From positions 930,001 to 994,000 of the forward strand of contig NZ_CP114176.1 of assembly GCF_027186265.1 (NCBI RefSeq): 64,000 bases of DNA, in the 5' to 3' direction. The notes beneath the pieces are model-generated. The model was not told the origin of the DNA. It saw only the letters and a program-made list of their open reading frames with translations, and did no database searches. Below, in pieces: positions 1 through 7,471 of this stretch. Source of the DNA: Lentibacillus daqui. GTDB taxonomy: Bacteria > Bacillota > Bacilli > Bacillales > Amphibacillaceae. Position 1 is the stretch's first letter. Every line of letters begins with the position of its first letter. The position numbers were made by a program, and so were the translations under genes.

Positions 1-28
1 TTTCTGATTATAAAAGGAGAACGCTTAC

Positions 29-463
29 ATGAGGAAGCCCTCTATAGGAAAAATAGCAGCATTATTGGCAATGCTGGATGAGAATGAACCAATGCCCTTA
101 GTATTGGATGAAAAAGATATCAGTATATGTCTGGGAAAAGTTGGATCGATGAATATGCAAAAGGTTATTTCGGCTGTTGAAACAGCGGTAAAAAGAAATG
201 GTTTAATTCAGGAAGAGGTATACCGCGAGACACATGCGTTGTATCATGCAATCATGGAAGCGCTGGAAGGTGTAACAAGAGGACAGCTTGCAATCGGTGA
301 TATGATGCGAACAGTGGGACTTCGTTTTGCTATCGTTCGCTCAAGACCATATCCAAACGAAATTGAGGGTGAATGGATTGCAGTTGCATTTTATGGAACC
401 ATTGGTGCTCCAGTAAAAGGTTTGGAGCATGAGGCACTCGGTTTGGGAATTAACCATATCTAA
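29..463 (+). CDS. hutP: Hut operon antiterminator HutP
   Basis: The 144-residue product is collinear with the Bacillus HutP family (about 148 residues), including the conserved C-terminal GTIGAPVKGLEHE segment. HutP is a histidine- and Mg-dependent RNA-binding hexamer that opens the terminator ahead of hutH (family knowledge). AAAGGAGAA sits about 7 bases before the ATG. The promoter lies outside the window. The HutP-type RNA site and hairpin follow directly, before hutH, so regulator, target site and first enzyme gene are all present. Identity is very likely. Confidence 0.95.
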   Translation: MRKPSIGKIAALLAMLDENEPMPLVLDEKDISICLGKVGSMNMQKVISAVETAVKRNGLIQEEVYRETHALYHAIMEALEGVTRGQLAIGDMMRTVGLRFAIVRSRPYPNEIEGEWIAVAFYGTIGAPVKGLEHEALGLGINHI

Positions 464-483
464 TAATTATATGTCATGACCTA

Positions 484-546
484 TAGTAACGAGTTGTTAG
501 GGGGTGATGATGGCTTATTTTGTGATGCCATGGTCACCTCCTTTTT
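484..546 (+). promoter_or_regulatory. HutP-responsive attenuator (NAG triplets plus terminator)
   Basis: Three NAG triplets spaced exactly four bases apart (TAG 484-486, GAG 491-493, TAG 498-500) match the UAG-N4-UAG-N4-UAG recognition pattern known for HutP. They run straight into a hairpin with arms 500-514 and 527-541, 15 pairs with one G/G mismatch and two G-U pairs, followed by T542-546. The reading is that HutP plus histidine binds the triplets and prevents the hairpin, so hutH is transcribed. A second HutP site inside the stem, as in B. subtilis, was not clearly seen. Confidence 0.85.
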
Positions 547-594
547 GTTATTAAAAGTTTAAAAAATGTAATGATAGAGAGGGAGGAGCCCATC

Positions 595-2139
595 ATGATT
601 AAATTAACCGGTGAAACATTAACCATTGAGCAATTAAAGGAAATTCTTATCAATCAAGAAGATGTATCTATTTCAAATGAAAGTATGCATAAGGTTAGCA
701 ATAGCAGATCTGCTGTAGAGCAAATAGTTTCTGATAAAAAGACTGTATATGGGATCACTACAGGTTTTGGCAAATTTAGTGATGTGATGATTAAGCAAGA
801 AGATGTAGAAGATTTACAACTAAATTTAATTCATTCACATGCCTGTGGTATTGGTGATCCTTTTCCGGAAATTGTTTCAAGAGCTATGATGGTACTGCGC
901 TTAAATGCATTATTAAAAGGATTTTCAGGTATACGTCCAGTTGTAGTGGAAACCTTGGCTGAGTTGATTAATAAACGGGTACATCCTGTTATTCCGCAAC
1001 AAGGCTCCTTGGGGGCTTCCGGTGATTTGGCTCCACTGGCTCACCTTACACTCGTTTTAATTGGTGAGGGTAAAGTCTTTAATGAATCTGGGGCACCTGT
1101 TGATGCAGCGGCTGTTTTAAATGAAAAAGGCATTCAGCCAATTGTGTTACAAGCGAAAGAGGGGCTGGCGCTGATAAATGGTACACAAGCAATGGTAGCC
1201 ATGGGGGTTGTGAATTATATAGAAGCCGAGCAGCTTGCTTATGACAGCGAATGGATTGCGGCAATGACCATAGAGGGGTTGGAAGGAATTATTGATGCGT
1301 TTAATCCTGCTGTTCATGAAGTAAGAGGTTATCCACAACAAATTACTGTAGCCAGCAGATTAACGGATTGGTTACAAGGAAGCCAGCTGACTACCCGTCA
1401 AGGAGAAAAGCGGGTACAAGATGCGTATTCATTACGTTGCATTCCGCAAGTACATGGAGCATCGTGGCAAGCGCTGGATTATGTGAAGGAGAAACTGGAG
1501 ATCGAAGCAAATGCTGCTACGGATAACCCACTTATTTTTGATGGAGGAGAAGTTGTTATATCAGGGGGGAATTTCCATGGCCAACCAATTGCTTTAGCTA
1601 TGGATTTCCTAAAGATCGCAGTGGCTGAATTAGCAAATATATCTGAGAGACGTATTGAACGATTAGTTAATCCGCAATTAAATGATTTGCCACCATTTCT
1701 TAGTTCACACCCGGGGCTTCAGTCAGGTGCCATGATTATGCAATATGCGGCTGCATCGCTTGTATCCGAAAATAAAACGTTAGCACATCCGGCAAGTGTT
1801 GATTCTATTCCATCATCAGCCAATCAGGAAGATCATGTAAGCATGGGGACAATTGGATCCAGACATGCTTCGATGATTGTACAAAACGCACGTCGTGTTT
1901 TAGCAATTGAATGTATTTGCGCTCTTCAAGCGGTGGAACATAGGGGAACGAAAAATATCTCACCTAAATTGTTTAAGAAATTGGAACAAATTCGTGAAGT
2001 GGTTCCAAGTATAACAATGGACAGAGTATTCTCGAAGGATATAGAGAACTTGAGTAAGAAGTTGAATCCGTTGATGGGTGAGTGGACTGATGAAAATGCA
2101 GGGAAAAGGGACGCTGTTAAAAGCTATGTCCTGACTTAA
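595..2139 (+). CDS. hutH: Histidine ammonia-lyase HutH
   Basis: Converts L-histidine to urocanate and ammonia, the first step of histidine use; cytosolic homotetramer (family knowledge). The Ala-Ser-Gly triad that forms the MIO cofactor is visible in GSLGASGDLAPLAHL near residue 142, and NPLIFDGGEVVISGGNFHGQ is the usual substrate-pocket region. An in-frame ATG exists at 571, but GGGAGGAG lies just before the ATG at 595, giving MIKLTGETL and 514 residues, close to the family norm of about 508. No hutU, hutI or hutG follows; the next gene is a convergent DNA glycosylase. Confidence 0.96.
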   Translation: MIKLTGETLTIEQLKEILINQEDVSISNESMHKVSNSRSAVEQIVSDKKTVYGITTGFGKFSDVMIKQEDVEDLQLNLIHSHACGIGDPFPEIVSRAMMVLRLNALLKGFSGIRPVVVETLAELINKRVHPVIPQQGSLGASGDLAPLAHLTLVLIGEGKVFNESGAPVDAAAVLNEKGIQPIVLQAKEGLALINGTQAMVAMGVVNYIEAEQLAYDSEWIAAMTIEGLEGIIDAFNPAVHEVRGYPQQITVASRLTDWLQGSQLTTRQGEKRVQDAYSLRCIPQVHGASWQALDYVKEKLEIEANAATDNPLIFDGGEVVISGGNFHGQPIALAMDFLKIAVAELANISERRIERLVNPQLNDLPPFLSSHPGLQSGAMIMQYAAASLVSENKTLAHPASVDSIPSSANQEDHVSMGTIGSRHASMIVQNARRVLAIECICALQAVEHRGTKNISPKLFKKLEQIREVVPSITMDRVFSKDIENLSKKLNPLMGEWTDENAGKRDAVKSYVLT

Positions 2140-2223
2140 GAGTATTTAAAGTTAATTTGGTAACGAATCATTATTTCGTAATAAAGGCATTCGTGAATGT
2201 ATGTATTTCAATAAGTAGAGAAT

Positions 2224-2267
2224 AGGAAGCTTTCCCTAGATAATCGGAACATGAGGATAAGCTTCCT
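2224..2267. terminator. Weak hairpin between hutH and mpg
   Basis: A perfect 9 bp inverted repeat (AGGAAGCTT at 2224-2232, AAGCTTCCT at 2259-2267) with a 26-base loop lies between the convergent hutH and mpg. There is no good T-run on either side, so termination is a positional inference. Confidence 0.35.
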
Positions 2268-2274
2268 GTCCCTC

Positions 2275-2870
2275 TCACCTGGAAACATACCTATTCCCAG
2301 GTATCCAGAAACGGTGTGGATAATCTTTTGCTTCACCTGCATTACCAATTCCAATTCGTTTTCCTTGGGTAATCCGTGATGGTGCTATACCTTTGGCGAT
2401 GAAAAGTGGTGGTTCATATAGTGTTCTCCCGTAATCCTTCATGCTAATTCCCAATGCTTTCGTCAGTTTACCCGGGCCGCTCGTCAAGTTTTGCATTTTT
2501 TCCACAGGTCTTCTTTTTAGCATCAGATCAATGCCACTGTACGGCTCCACAGCCCGGATCAGGACAGATTCCGGTACCCCTTCTCCGCCGCTAACCACGT
2601 TAATCAGGCATGGGTATGCATCGTATGTGTGTATGCTAGCCCAGCGCTGCCAAACATAACTTCCGTCCGCTTCGTTCTGCGATTTTGATAACTATGTGCG
2701 GCCCGGTCAGTTGAACCAAGATAGGCTTCAGTTTCAACAATGACCCCTGAAGCAGTTCCATCTTCTGTTTCATGAACAAGCAGACATCCAAGCAATGCTT
2801 TTGCCAGTTTAAGGGTAGGTTGCTGATAGAAGGATGGAGGAAGGGGCGTGAATAAATTATCTATTTCCAT
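2275..2870 (-). pseudogene. mpg: 3-methyladenine DNA glycosylase (Mpg/AAG type), frameshifted
   Basis: Two minus-strand frames together make one glycosylase. The part starting at 2870 gives MEIDNLFTPLPPSFYQQPTL and the typical ETEAYLG...DRAAHSY segment up to FGSAGLAY. The part from about 2620 down to 2275 gives CLINVVSGGEGVPESVLIRA, then TSGPGKLTKALGI and RFWIPGNRYVSR, the normal C-terminus. The break is at about 2600-2640, in a CA/TG-rich stretch where the family motif AYVY.IYGMH.C is scrambled; about five bases appear to be missing. The enzyme excises alkylated purines in base excision repair. As read it would be truncated before part of its active site. A true frameshift or an assembly error is possible. 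Confidence 0.85.
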
Positions 2871-2978
2871 TTTTTACTCCTTCCATGTGGTGCATCACTC
2901 CTAATATAACATGCTCTATAATTGGTGTACCATGTACTTGTTAAATGAATGTTGATTACTTTATTATTTCACCTTTTA
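2843..2978. repeat. Repeat copy A (mpg 5' end and upstream)
   Basis: This stretch covers the first roughly nine codons of mpg and its upstream region. It recurs in diverged form at 5189-5315. Outer parts match in direct orientation, for example TGAATAA.TTATCTATTTCC, CTAAT.TAACATGCTCTAT and CTTTATTATTT.ACCTTTTA. The inner segment 2926-2956 occurs in copy B as its reverse complement. Confidence 0.8.
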
Positions 2979-3149
2979 TTACAGCCCTTATCGTTTTCTT
3001 TTTAAAAAAAGATTTGATAATGTATGTAACATTATAGCAATAATAAGGGAGAGACACATTAGCATGATACTTGATGCTATTTTCATCTAGTGAGAAAACT
3101 CAGATAAGCTATTGTGGCGTTCATGTCTTATAAAATGGAGGTGGGTACG

Positions 3150-4037
3150 ATGGAAATCAAGCATCTGCAATATTTTTTGGAAGTGATACATACAAGAAGC
3201 TTTACGCATGCCGCGGAAAATTTGTATATTACCCAGCCGGCGTTAAGCAGAATTATTAAGTCATTGGAGAATGAAATCGGAACGCCATTATTCATACGAT
3301 CACGGAAGGAATTGATTGTCACGGATGGTGGTTGGGTTTTATACAAATATGCAAAGGAAATGGAGAAGCAATTCCGGGATTTGCAAACGGAGCTTGGCAA
3401 TCTGCAGACATTGAAAAAAGGTCACATTAGGATTGGGCTGCCTACAGTTACGAATTCCTCCTTTTTCTCCCAATTAATAGGCTCTTTTCATCATGAGTAT
3501 CCAGAGGTTACATTTCAACTGGAAGAGGACGGTTCCAGACGAATTGAAGAGAAAGTTATGTATGATCAGTTGGATTTTGGCGTGATGGTACTGCCAACAA
3601 AAAATGATGGAATAGATTATTTCACTTTTGTTAATGAAAGTTTGAATGTCGTGATGCCTTCTTCTCATCCATTATCGGAGGCATCGGAAATTTCCTTAGA
3701 AAAGTTAAAAGATGAGACATTTATTTTGTTCAATCAAGATTTTTCATTGCGAAACGTAGTACTGGAAGCTTGCCAGGAAGCTGGTTTTGAGCCAAAGGTG
3801 ATATCCGAAACGTCTCAACTCGACTTTATTGAGGATATGGTTGCTTCTGGTTTAGGTATTACTCTTTTGCCAGAATCTACTAGTATGGAGTTGACCAGTG
3901 AAATACAAACCATTCCGGTGACTGATCCAACAATTGATTGGAATCTGGCAATTATATGGAAAGGGGATAATTATTTGCCCCAGATTAATAAGGAATTTAT
4001 TCGTTTTGCGAAAGAGAAATTAACGATAGACGACTGA
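3150..4037 (+). CDS. LysR-family transcriptional regulator
   Basis: A 295-residue LysR-type regulator. The N-terminal winged helix-turn-helix is visible in MEIKHLQYFLEVIHTRSFTH and ITQPALSRIIKSLE, followed by the usual PBP-like effector domain with GSGITLL-type residues (ASGLGITLLPE) near residue 240. The start at 3150 is preferred over 3114 because GGAGGTGGG lies about 5 bases before it and the HTH then begins at residue 1 as is normal. Upstream is the divergent mpg remnant and downstream a terminator and a thioesterase, so its target and ligand cannot be told from context. Confidence 0.9.
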   Translation: MEIKHLQYFLEVIHTRSFTHAAENLYITQPALSRIIKSLENEIGTPLFIRSRKELIVTDGGWVLYKYAKEMEKQFRDLQTELGNLQTLKKGHIRIGLPTVTNSSFFSQLIGSFHHEYPEVTFQLEEDGSRRIEEKVMYDQLDFGVMVLPTKNDGIDYFTFVNESLNVVMPSSHPLSEASEISLEKLKDETFILFNQDFSLRNVVLEACQEAGFEPKVISETSQLDFIEDMVASGLGITLLPESTSMELTSEIQTIPVTDPTIDWNLAIIWKGDNYLPQINKEFIRFAKEKLTIDD

Positions 4038-4051
4038 TTGGCTTGCCTGAG

Positions 4052-4084
4052 AAAGGATTCCATGTAGAATTGGTGTCCTTTTCT
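4052..4084 (+). terminator. Terminator after the LysR gene
   Basis: AAAGGA (4052-4057) pairs with TCCTTT (4076-4081), with an inner CCA/TGG stem after a 2x2 internal loop. It lies 14 bases past the stop. The T-tail is short, so strength is uncertain. Confidence 0.5.
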
Positions 4085-4259
4085 TCGTTTAAGAAACAAA
4101 GCGTTTCCATGATATTTTGTTATCATCCCCATGTCAAACTGGCATTTTACAGCTAGAAGAACCCGGAATATAATATTTGACGTACCGGTTTTAAAGAACG
4201 AAACCTATTGTCCTATTTTAAACAGTCTAAATGATCGTAAAAGATAAGGTGAGAGATAT

Positions 4260-4775
4260 ATGGAACCAAAAAAAATTAAAGATACACGTGTTGTTCAAAC
4301 CGACCAAGTATTGATTAATGATTTGAATAATTATCATACCTTATTTGGCGGTGTATTAATGAAAAAACTTGACGCCTGTGCAACTCTTTCCGCACGCCGT
4401 CATGCAAGAGTACCAGAATGTGTTACGGCATCGACGGACGCAGTTAATTTTTTGGAACCCATTCGTCAATCCGATTCGGTATGTATCGAATCATGTGTTA
4501 CCTATACAGGCAAGAGTTCGATGGAGATATTTTGCAAAGTGATTGCGGAAGATATGGTAACCGCCGATCGCAGAATTGCTGCAACCGCCTTTTTGACATT
4601 TGTTGCGTTGGGTGATGAGAAAAGGCTGATTGAAGTTCCAAAGGTCATCCCGGAGACAGACGAAGAAAGGTTTCTATTTCAAACAGGCGAAAAACGAGCA
4701 AAAATGCGTAAAGAAAAACGGGAGCAAAATAAACAACTTTTATCCAGGCTTACCCTGGAAAAACCAATTTTATAA
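4260..4775 (+). CDS. Acyl-CoA thioesterase, YkhA type
   Basis: A single hotdog-fold acyl-CoA hydrolase of 171 residues, like B. subtilis YkhA and other BACH-type enzymes that hydrolyse acyl-CoA to free acid and CoA in the cytosol. NYHTLFGGVLMKKLDACA holds the hotdog helix, with the Asp/Asn catalytic positions of this group in NDLNNYHTLFGG and the DAC motif. TASTDAVNFLEPIR is the typical second strand. The lysine/arginine-rich tail is common in the family. The next small gene starts 13 bases after its stop, suggesting co-transcription. Confidence 0.88.
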   Translation: MEPKKIKDTRVVQTDQVLINDLNNYHTLFGGVLMKKLDACATLSARRHARVPECVTASTDAVNFLEPIRQSDSVCIESCVTYTGKSSMEIFCKVIAEDMVTADRRIAATAFLTFVALGDEKRLIEVPKVIPETDEERFLFQTGEKRAKMRKEKREQNKQLLSRLTLEKPIL

Positions 4776-4788
4776 GGGGAGATAAGAT

Positions 4789-5160
4789 ATGCTTGTAAAT
4801 TCAAGCATTCATGAACTGTTAGATGCACAGCAATCAATTGAAGCTTTTAGAAAAAACGAACCGATAATTTATAAAAAAGTTATGCATATGATTTATCTGA
4901 CACGTCAGCTTCAATTTGGATACCAATATATGGGCTGTCTACTGATGGATGAAAACCCGGATAAATTTCAGCCTGTTTTACAAGATGAATATATTTTATC
5001 AGTTTACCAACAAGAGATTGAAAAATTAAAGCAAGATAAAATGGTACACGATCTGAAGCAATTGTTATCTTCTTATAAACAGATAAGTTATTACGTTATG
5101 TGTCAGTTGATGCTTGGAACAAATCCAAAATTGTTAGTTGGTCCAACAGTAGTTCGGTAG
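4789..5160 (+). CDS. Small helical protein, function unknown
   Basis: 123 residues; I do not recognise the family. It is predicted mostly helical, without a signal peptide or membrane segment, and with amphipathic runs such as VYQQEIEKLKQDKMVHDLKQ. GGGGAGATA lies 6 bases before the ATG, and it begins 13 bases after the thioesterase stop, so the pair is probably one transcript. Codon use looks like its neighbours. The ORF has a good ribosome site and no overlapping rival, so it is probably real. No function is proposed. Confidence 0.65.
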   Translation: MLVNSSIHELLDAQQSIEAFRKNEPIIYKKVMHMIYLTRQLQFGYQYMGCLLMDENPDKFQPVLQDEYILSVYQQEIEKLKQDKMVHDLKQLLSSYKQISYYVMCQLMLGTNPKLLVGPTVVR

Positions 5161-5188
5161 ATTGGTACTTGAAAAAGATGACGGCAGA

Positions 5189-5315
5189 GGGGCGTGAATA
5201 AGTTATCTATTTCCATTTTTACTTTCATGTGGAGCATTACTTCCTAATTTAACATGCTCTATCAACCTTCATTTAACAAGTACATGGTATACAAACTTTA
5301 TTATTTTACCTTTTA
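5189..5315. repeat. Repeat copy B (mpg 5' end fragment, inner part inverted)
   Basis: Diverged second copy of 2843-2978. It retains the equivalent of about nine mpg codons on the minus strand (5189-5217) and the upstream region. The inner segment at 5261-5292 is the reverse complement of 2926-2956 with one mismatch in the first 28 bases, while both flanks stay in direct orientation. No glycosylase body accompanies this copy. It lies between the 123-residue gene and the IS256-family element. Confidence 0.8.
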
Positions 5316-5319
5316 ACAT

Positions 5320-5351
5320 AAACGACCATCTATATCAAAAGATGGTCGTTT
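5320..5351. terminator. Strong hairpin left of the IS256-family element
   Basis: Perfect 12 bp stem, AAACGACCATCT (5320-5331) with AGATGGTCGTTT (5340-5351), and an 8-base loop. It lies just outside the IS left end and would end transcription leaving the 4.3-5.2 kb genes. The T-tail is only three bases. Confidence 0.6.
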
Positions 5352-5407
5352 GGGTACTGTCAATAAGTTTGTGTAAATTAATAGAGTATCCTCGGAATTG
5401 GGATTTG

Positions 5408-5451
5408 TTTTCTGACACCTACCCTGGGTACCCAGGGTAGGTGTCAGAAAA
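5408..5451. terminator. Perfect 44 bp palindrome behind the transposase
   Basis: A fully self-complementary sequence centred on 5429.5 (core CTGGGTACCCAG, arms TTTTCTGACACCTACC and complement). It lies 5 bases past the transposase stop inside the IS left end. In RNA it forms a 20 bp stem with a four-base GTAC loop ending in a T/A run on both strands, so it should terminate transcription in both directions and shield the transposase from outside reads. Confidence 0.8.
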
Positions 5452-5456
5452 TTAAA

Positions 5457-6638
5457 TCAGATATTATTTGGTTTCCCGTATCGTTTTTCAAACATGTCCT
5501 GTAGCTGCTGATAAGCGCTTGCGAATCCCCTTAATTTTCGTTCTCCCCATCTTTGGTTATAGTCGGTTACTTGAAGGTACACTACTTTTTCTGTCGCCCT
5601 TTCGCTTGGTAAACTGTTCATGGTTTTTGTGCGCTTCTTGATTTCCTTCATCGTCCGCTCGATGATGTTCGACGTGTATATCACGCGCTGGATAGACGAT
5701 GGGTAATCCAGGAAAGTCAGAAGCACTTCTAGATCTTCTTCCCATGATTTCACGACTTTAGGATGCTTCGATTGCCAAACCTGCTTAAATGCGTTAAATT
5801 GCTTTCTGGCTTCTTCTTTGGTACTTGCCTGATAAATAGGTTTTAAGTCTTCTGCTATGGCTGTCTGATCCTTTTTACGCACGGCATTTAACGCATTGCG
5901 GATTTTATGAACAACGCATCGCTGGACATCGGCTTTTGGGTACACCTCTTTCATAGCTGTTTCCAACCCGGGAAGACCGTCAAACACACCAAGCAACACT
6001 TCTTCAGCCCCGCGCTCGTAAAGATCTATCAAAATCTCTTTCCAGCCCAAGGAACTTTCCTGACCGCCTACATAAAATCCGAGAATTTCGCGGTAGCCAT
6101 TCTCATTAACTCCAATGACGATGTAGACGACCTCATTGGCAACGTCATCCCGGCGCAACTTTAAATAGGTTCCGTCCAAATAGAGGACTGAGTAGCGTTT
6201 ATTCAATGGGCGTTGCTGCCAGGCCTCAATATTTTCAACTGTCGCTTCCGTGATGTTACTGACGGTTGTGGCGGAGTAGGAAGATCCTAGCATATGTTCA
6301 ATCATTTCCCCAATTTCACGCGTACTAACGCCTTTCTGATACATGCGCGTCACTGTTTCACCTACCCACTGATCACGGCGTTGGTAAGGATCAAATAATT
6401 CCGTCTGAAAGTCACCATGGCGATCACGAGGTACTGCGAGATCATCAATATGACCGTGTTTGGTATCAAGGGACCGTTTGTAATAACCGTTTTTCACTTG
6501 TTTCAATTCAGGGTGTTCTACCTCGAAAAACTGCTTTCTTTCTTCCTCCATGATGGTCTCCAACTGCTCTTTGACAAAGTCACGTACAAGGTTATCCAGT
6601 TGATTTATAAAGTCATGATCCGTTATACTTTGAGACAT
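5457..6638 (-). CDS. IS256-family (Mutator-type) transposase
   Basis: 393 residues from ATG 6638, a start supported by GAGAGGAG about 11 bases upstream; an upstream in-frame extension to 6707 has no ribosome site. The DDE catalytic set of the Mutator family is visible: YLDGTYLKLRRD, then GVFDGLPGLETAM with CVVHKIRN, and the glutamate in NIIERTMKEIKKRTK. Length is normal for the family and no frameshift is seen, so the element is probably still able to move or was recently. Expression is likely limited by the palindrome downstream. Confidence 0.95.
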   Translation of the reverse strand: MSQSITDHDFINQLDNLVRDFVKEQLETIMEEERKQFFEVEHPELKQVKNGYYKRSLDTKHGHIDDLAVPRDRHGDFQTELFDPYQRRDQWVGETVTRMYQKGVSTREIGEMIEHMLGSSYSATTVSNITEATVENIEAWQQRPLNKRYSVLYLDGTYLKLRRDDVANEVVYIVIGVNENGYREILGFYVGGQESSLGWKEILIDLYERGAEEVLLGVFDGLPGLETAMKEVYPKADVQRCVVHKIRNALNAVRKKDQTAIAEDLKPIYQASTKEEARKQFNAFKQVWQSKHPKVVKSWEEDLEVLLTFLDYPSSIQRVIYTSNIIERTMKEIKKRTKTMNSLPSERATEKVVYLQVTDYNQRWGERKLRGFASAYQQLQDMFEKRYGKPNNI

Positions 6639-6928
6639 GGTAGGGTTTCTCCTCTCTTTATTTGTTGTCCAATTTTGAGGATACCCTACCTCTTTTTTTC
6701 GTCTCAAATATTTTACACAAACTATTTTACGTCATCAATATGAAGAGCATTTTAATACATGGTATATGCCGTTTTTGTGGTTTAGGTTTCTTTATTTATG
6801 AGACAAATAAGCCCATCTTTTGACTTTTGAACGTACGAGGCATACAATTTCTTAAATAAAAAGAAACCAATTATATAAATGGATTCTTTACATCTAAACA
6901 ATTTAATACGGAAAGGAAGTGTGATCCT

Positions 6929-7369
6929 GTGGCCAATACATACCCAAAAGCGGATATGAAAATGACAGTGACATGGGGGGATAGTGATCCGGCGGGAATT
7001 TCCTATTATGCCAGAACATTCGACTGGTTTACAAATGCGCGCATGCATTTTTTTGCAGAATATGGATTCCCATATATGGAGACCTTTCATGGGAAGGGGA
7101 TTGCCCTTGTTTGTTTACATGCGGATTGTGATTACAAAAAAATGGTGCGTCCTGGAGAGCCAATCACTGTTCGCGCATCATTGACGAATTTCTCGCGGAC
7201 AAGATTGGCAATTTCATATCAAGTATTCAATAAGAGTGGGGAACTTGCAGAAATTGGTGAGACCGTACATGCATACACCGATAATGATGGGAAGCCATTT
7301 AACCTGAAAAGGCGTCACCCACAGCTTTGGAATGAATTGATCGAGAAGTGGCCTATATTTAACCAATAG
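6929..7369 (+). CDS. Acyl-CoA thioesterase, 4-hydroxybenzoyl-CoA/YbgC type
   Basis: 146 residues with the hotdog signature of the 4HBT/YbgC group: WGDSDPAGISYYARTFDWF, where the Asp in DSDPAG is the catalytic acid in that group. It hydrolyses an acyl-CoA thioester; the substrate cannot be told. Start is a GTG with AAAGGAAG 7-9 bases before it. The next gene is an acyl-CoA synthetase about 100 bases on, so the two catalyse opposite directions on acyl-CoA pools. The region 6734-6928 between the IS and this gene holds no recognisable feature. Confidence 0.85.
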   Translation: MANTYPKADMKMTVTWGDSDPAGISYYARTFDWFTNARMHFFAEYGFPYMETFHGKGIALVCLHADCDYKKMVRPGEPITVRASLTNFSRTRLAISYQVFNKSGELAEIGETVHAYTDNDGKPFNLKRRHPQLWNELIEKWPIFNQ

Positions 7370-7471
7370 TTAGAACCTACAATAAAGAGATGCCACTAGC
7401 TGGTATGTCTTTTGTTGTTAGGGGATATAATCGTAAGTAAAATCATATCAAATATGGAAGGATTGGGAAAC

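Larger units (their letters stand above)
5356..6733 (-). mobile_element. IS256-family insertion sequence
   Basis: About 1.38 kb with one transposase gene on the minus strand. The ends carry imperfect inverted repeats that share AGTTTGTGTAAA (left at about 5366-5378, right as its complement near 6711-6723) with weaker similarity out to the tips. Exact tips are approximate. I found no 8-9 bp target duplication in the flanks, which would be expected from a simple IS256-type insertion. The left flank carries repeat copy B. Confidence 0.8.

Noticed and set aside
6734..6760. Third copy of the mpg-upstream repeat at the IS right flank
   Set aside because: AGAGCATTTTAATA resembles part of the repeat for about 11 of 14 bases only, which is not convincing in AT-rich DNA.
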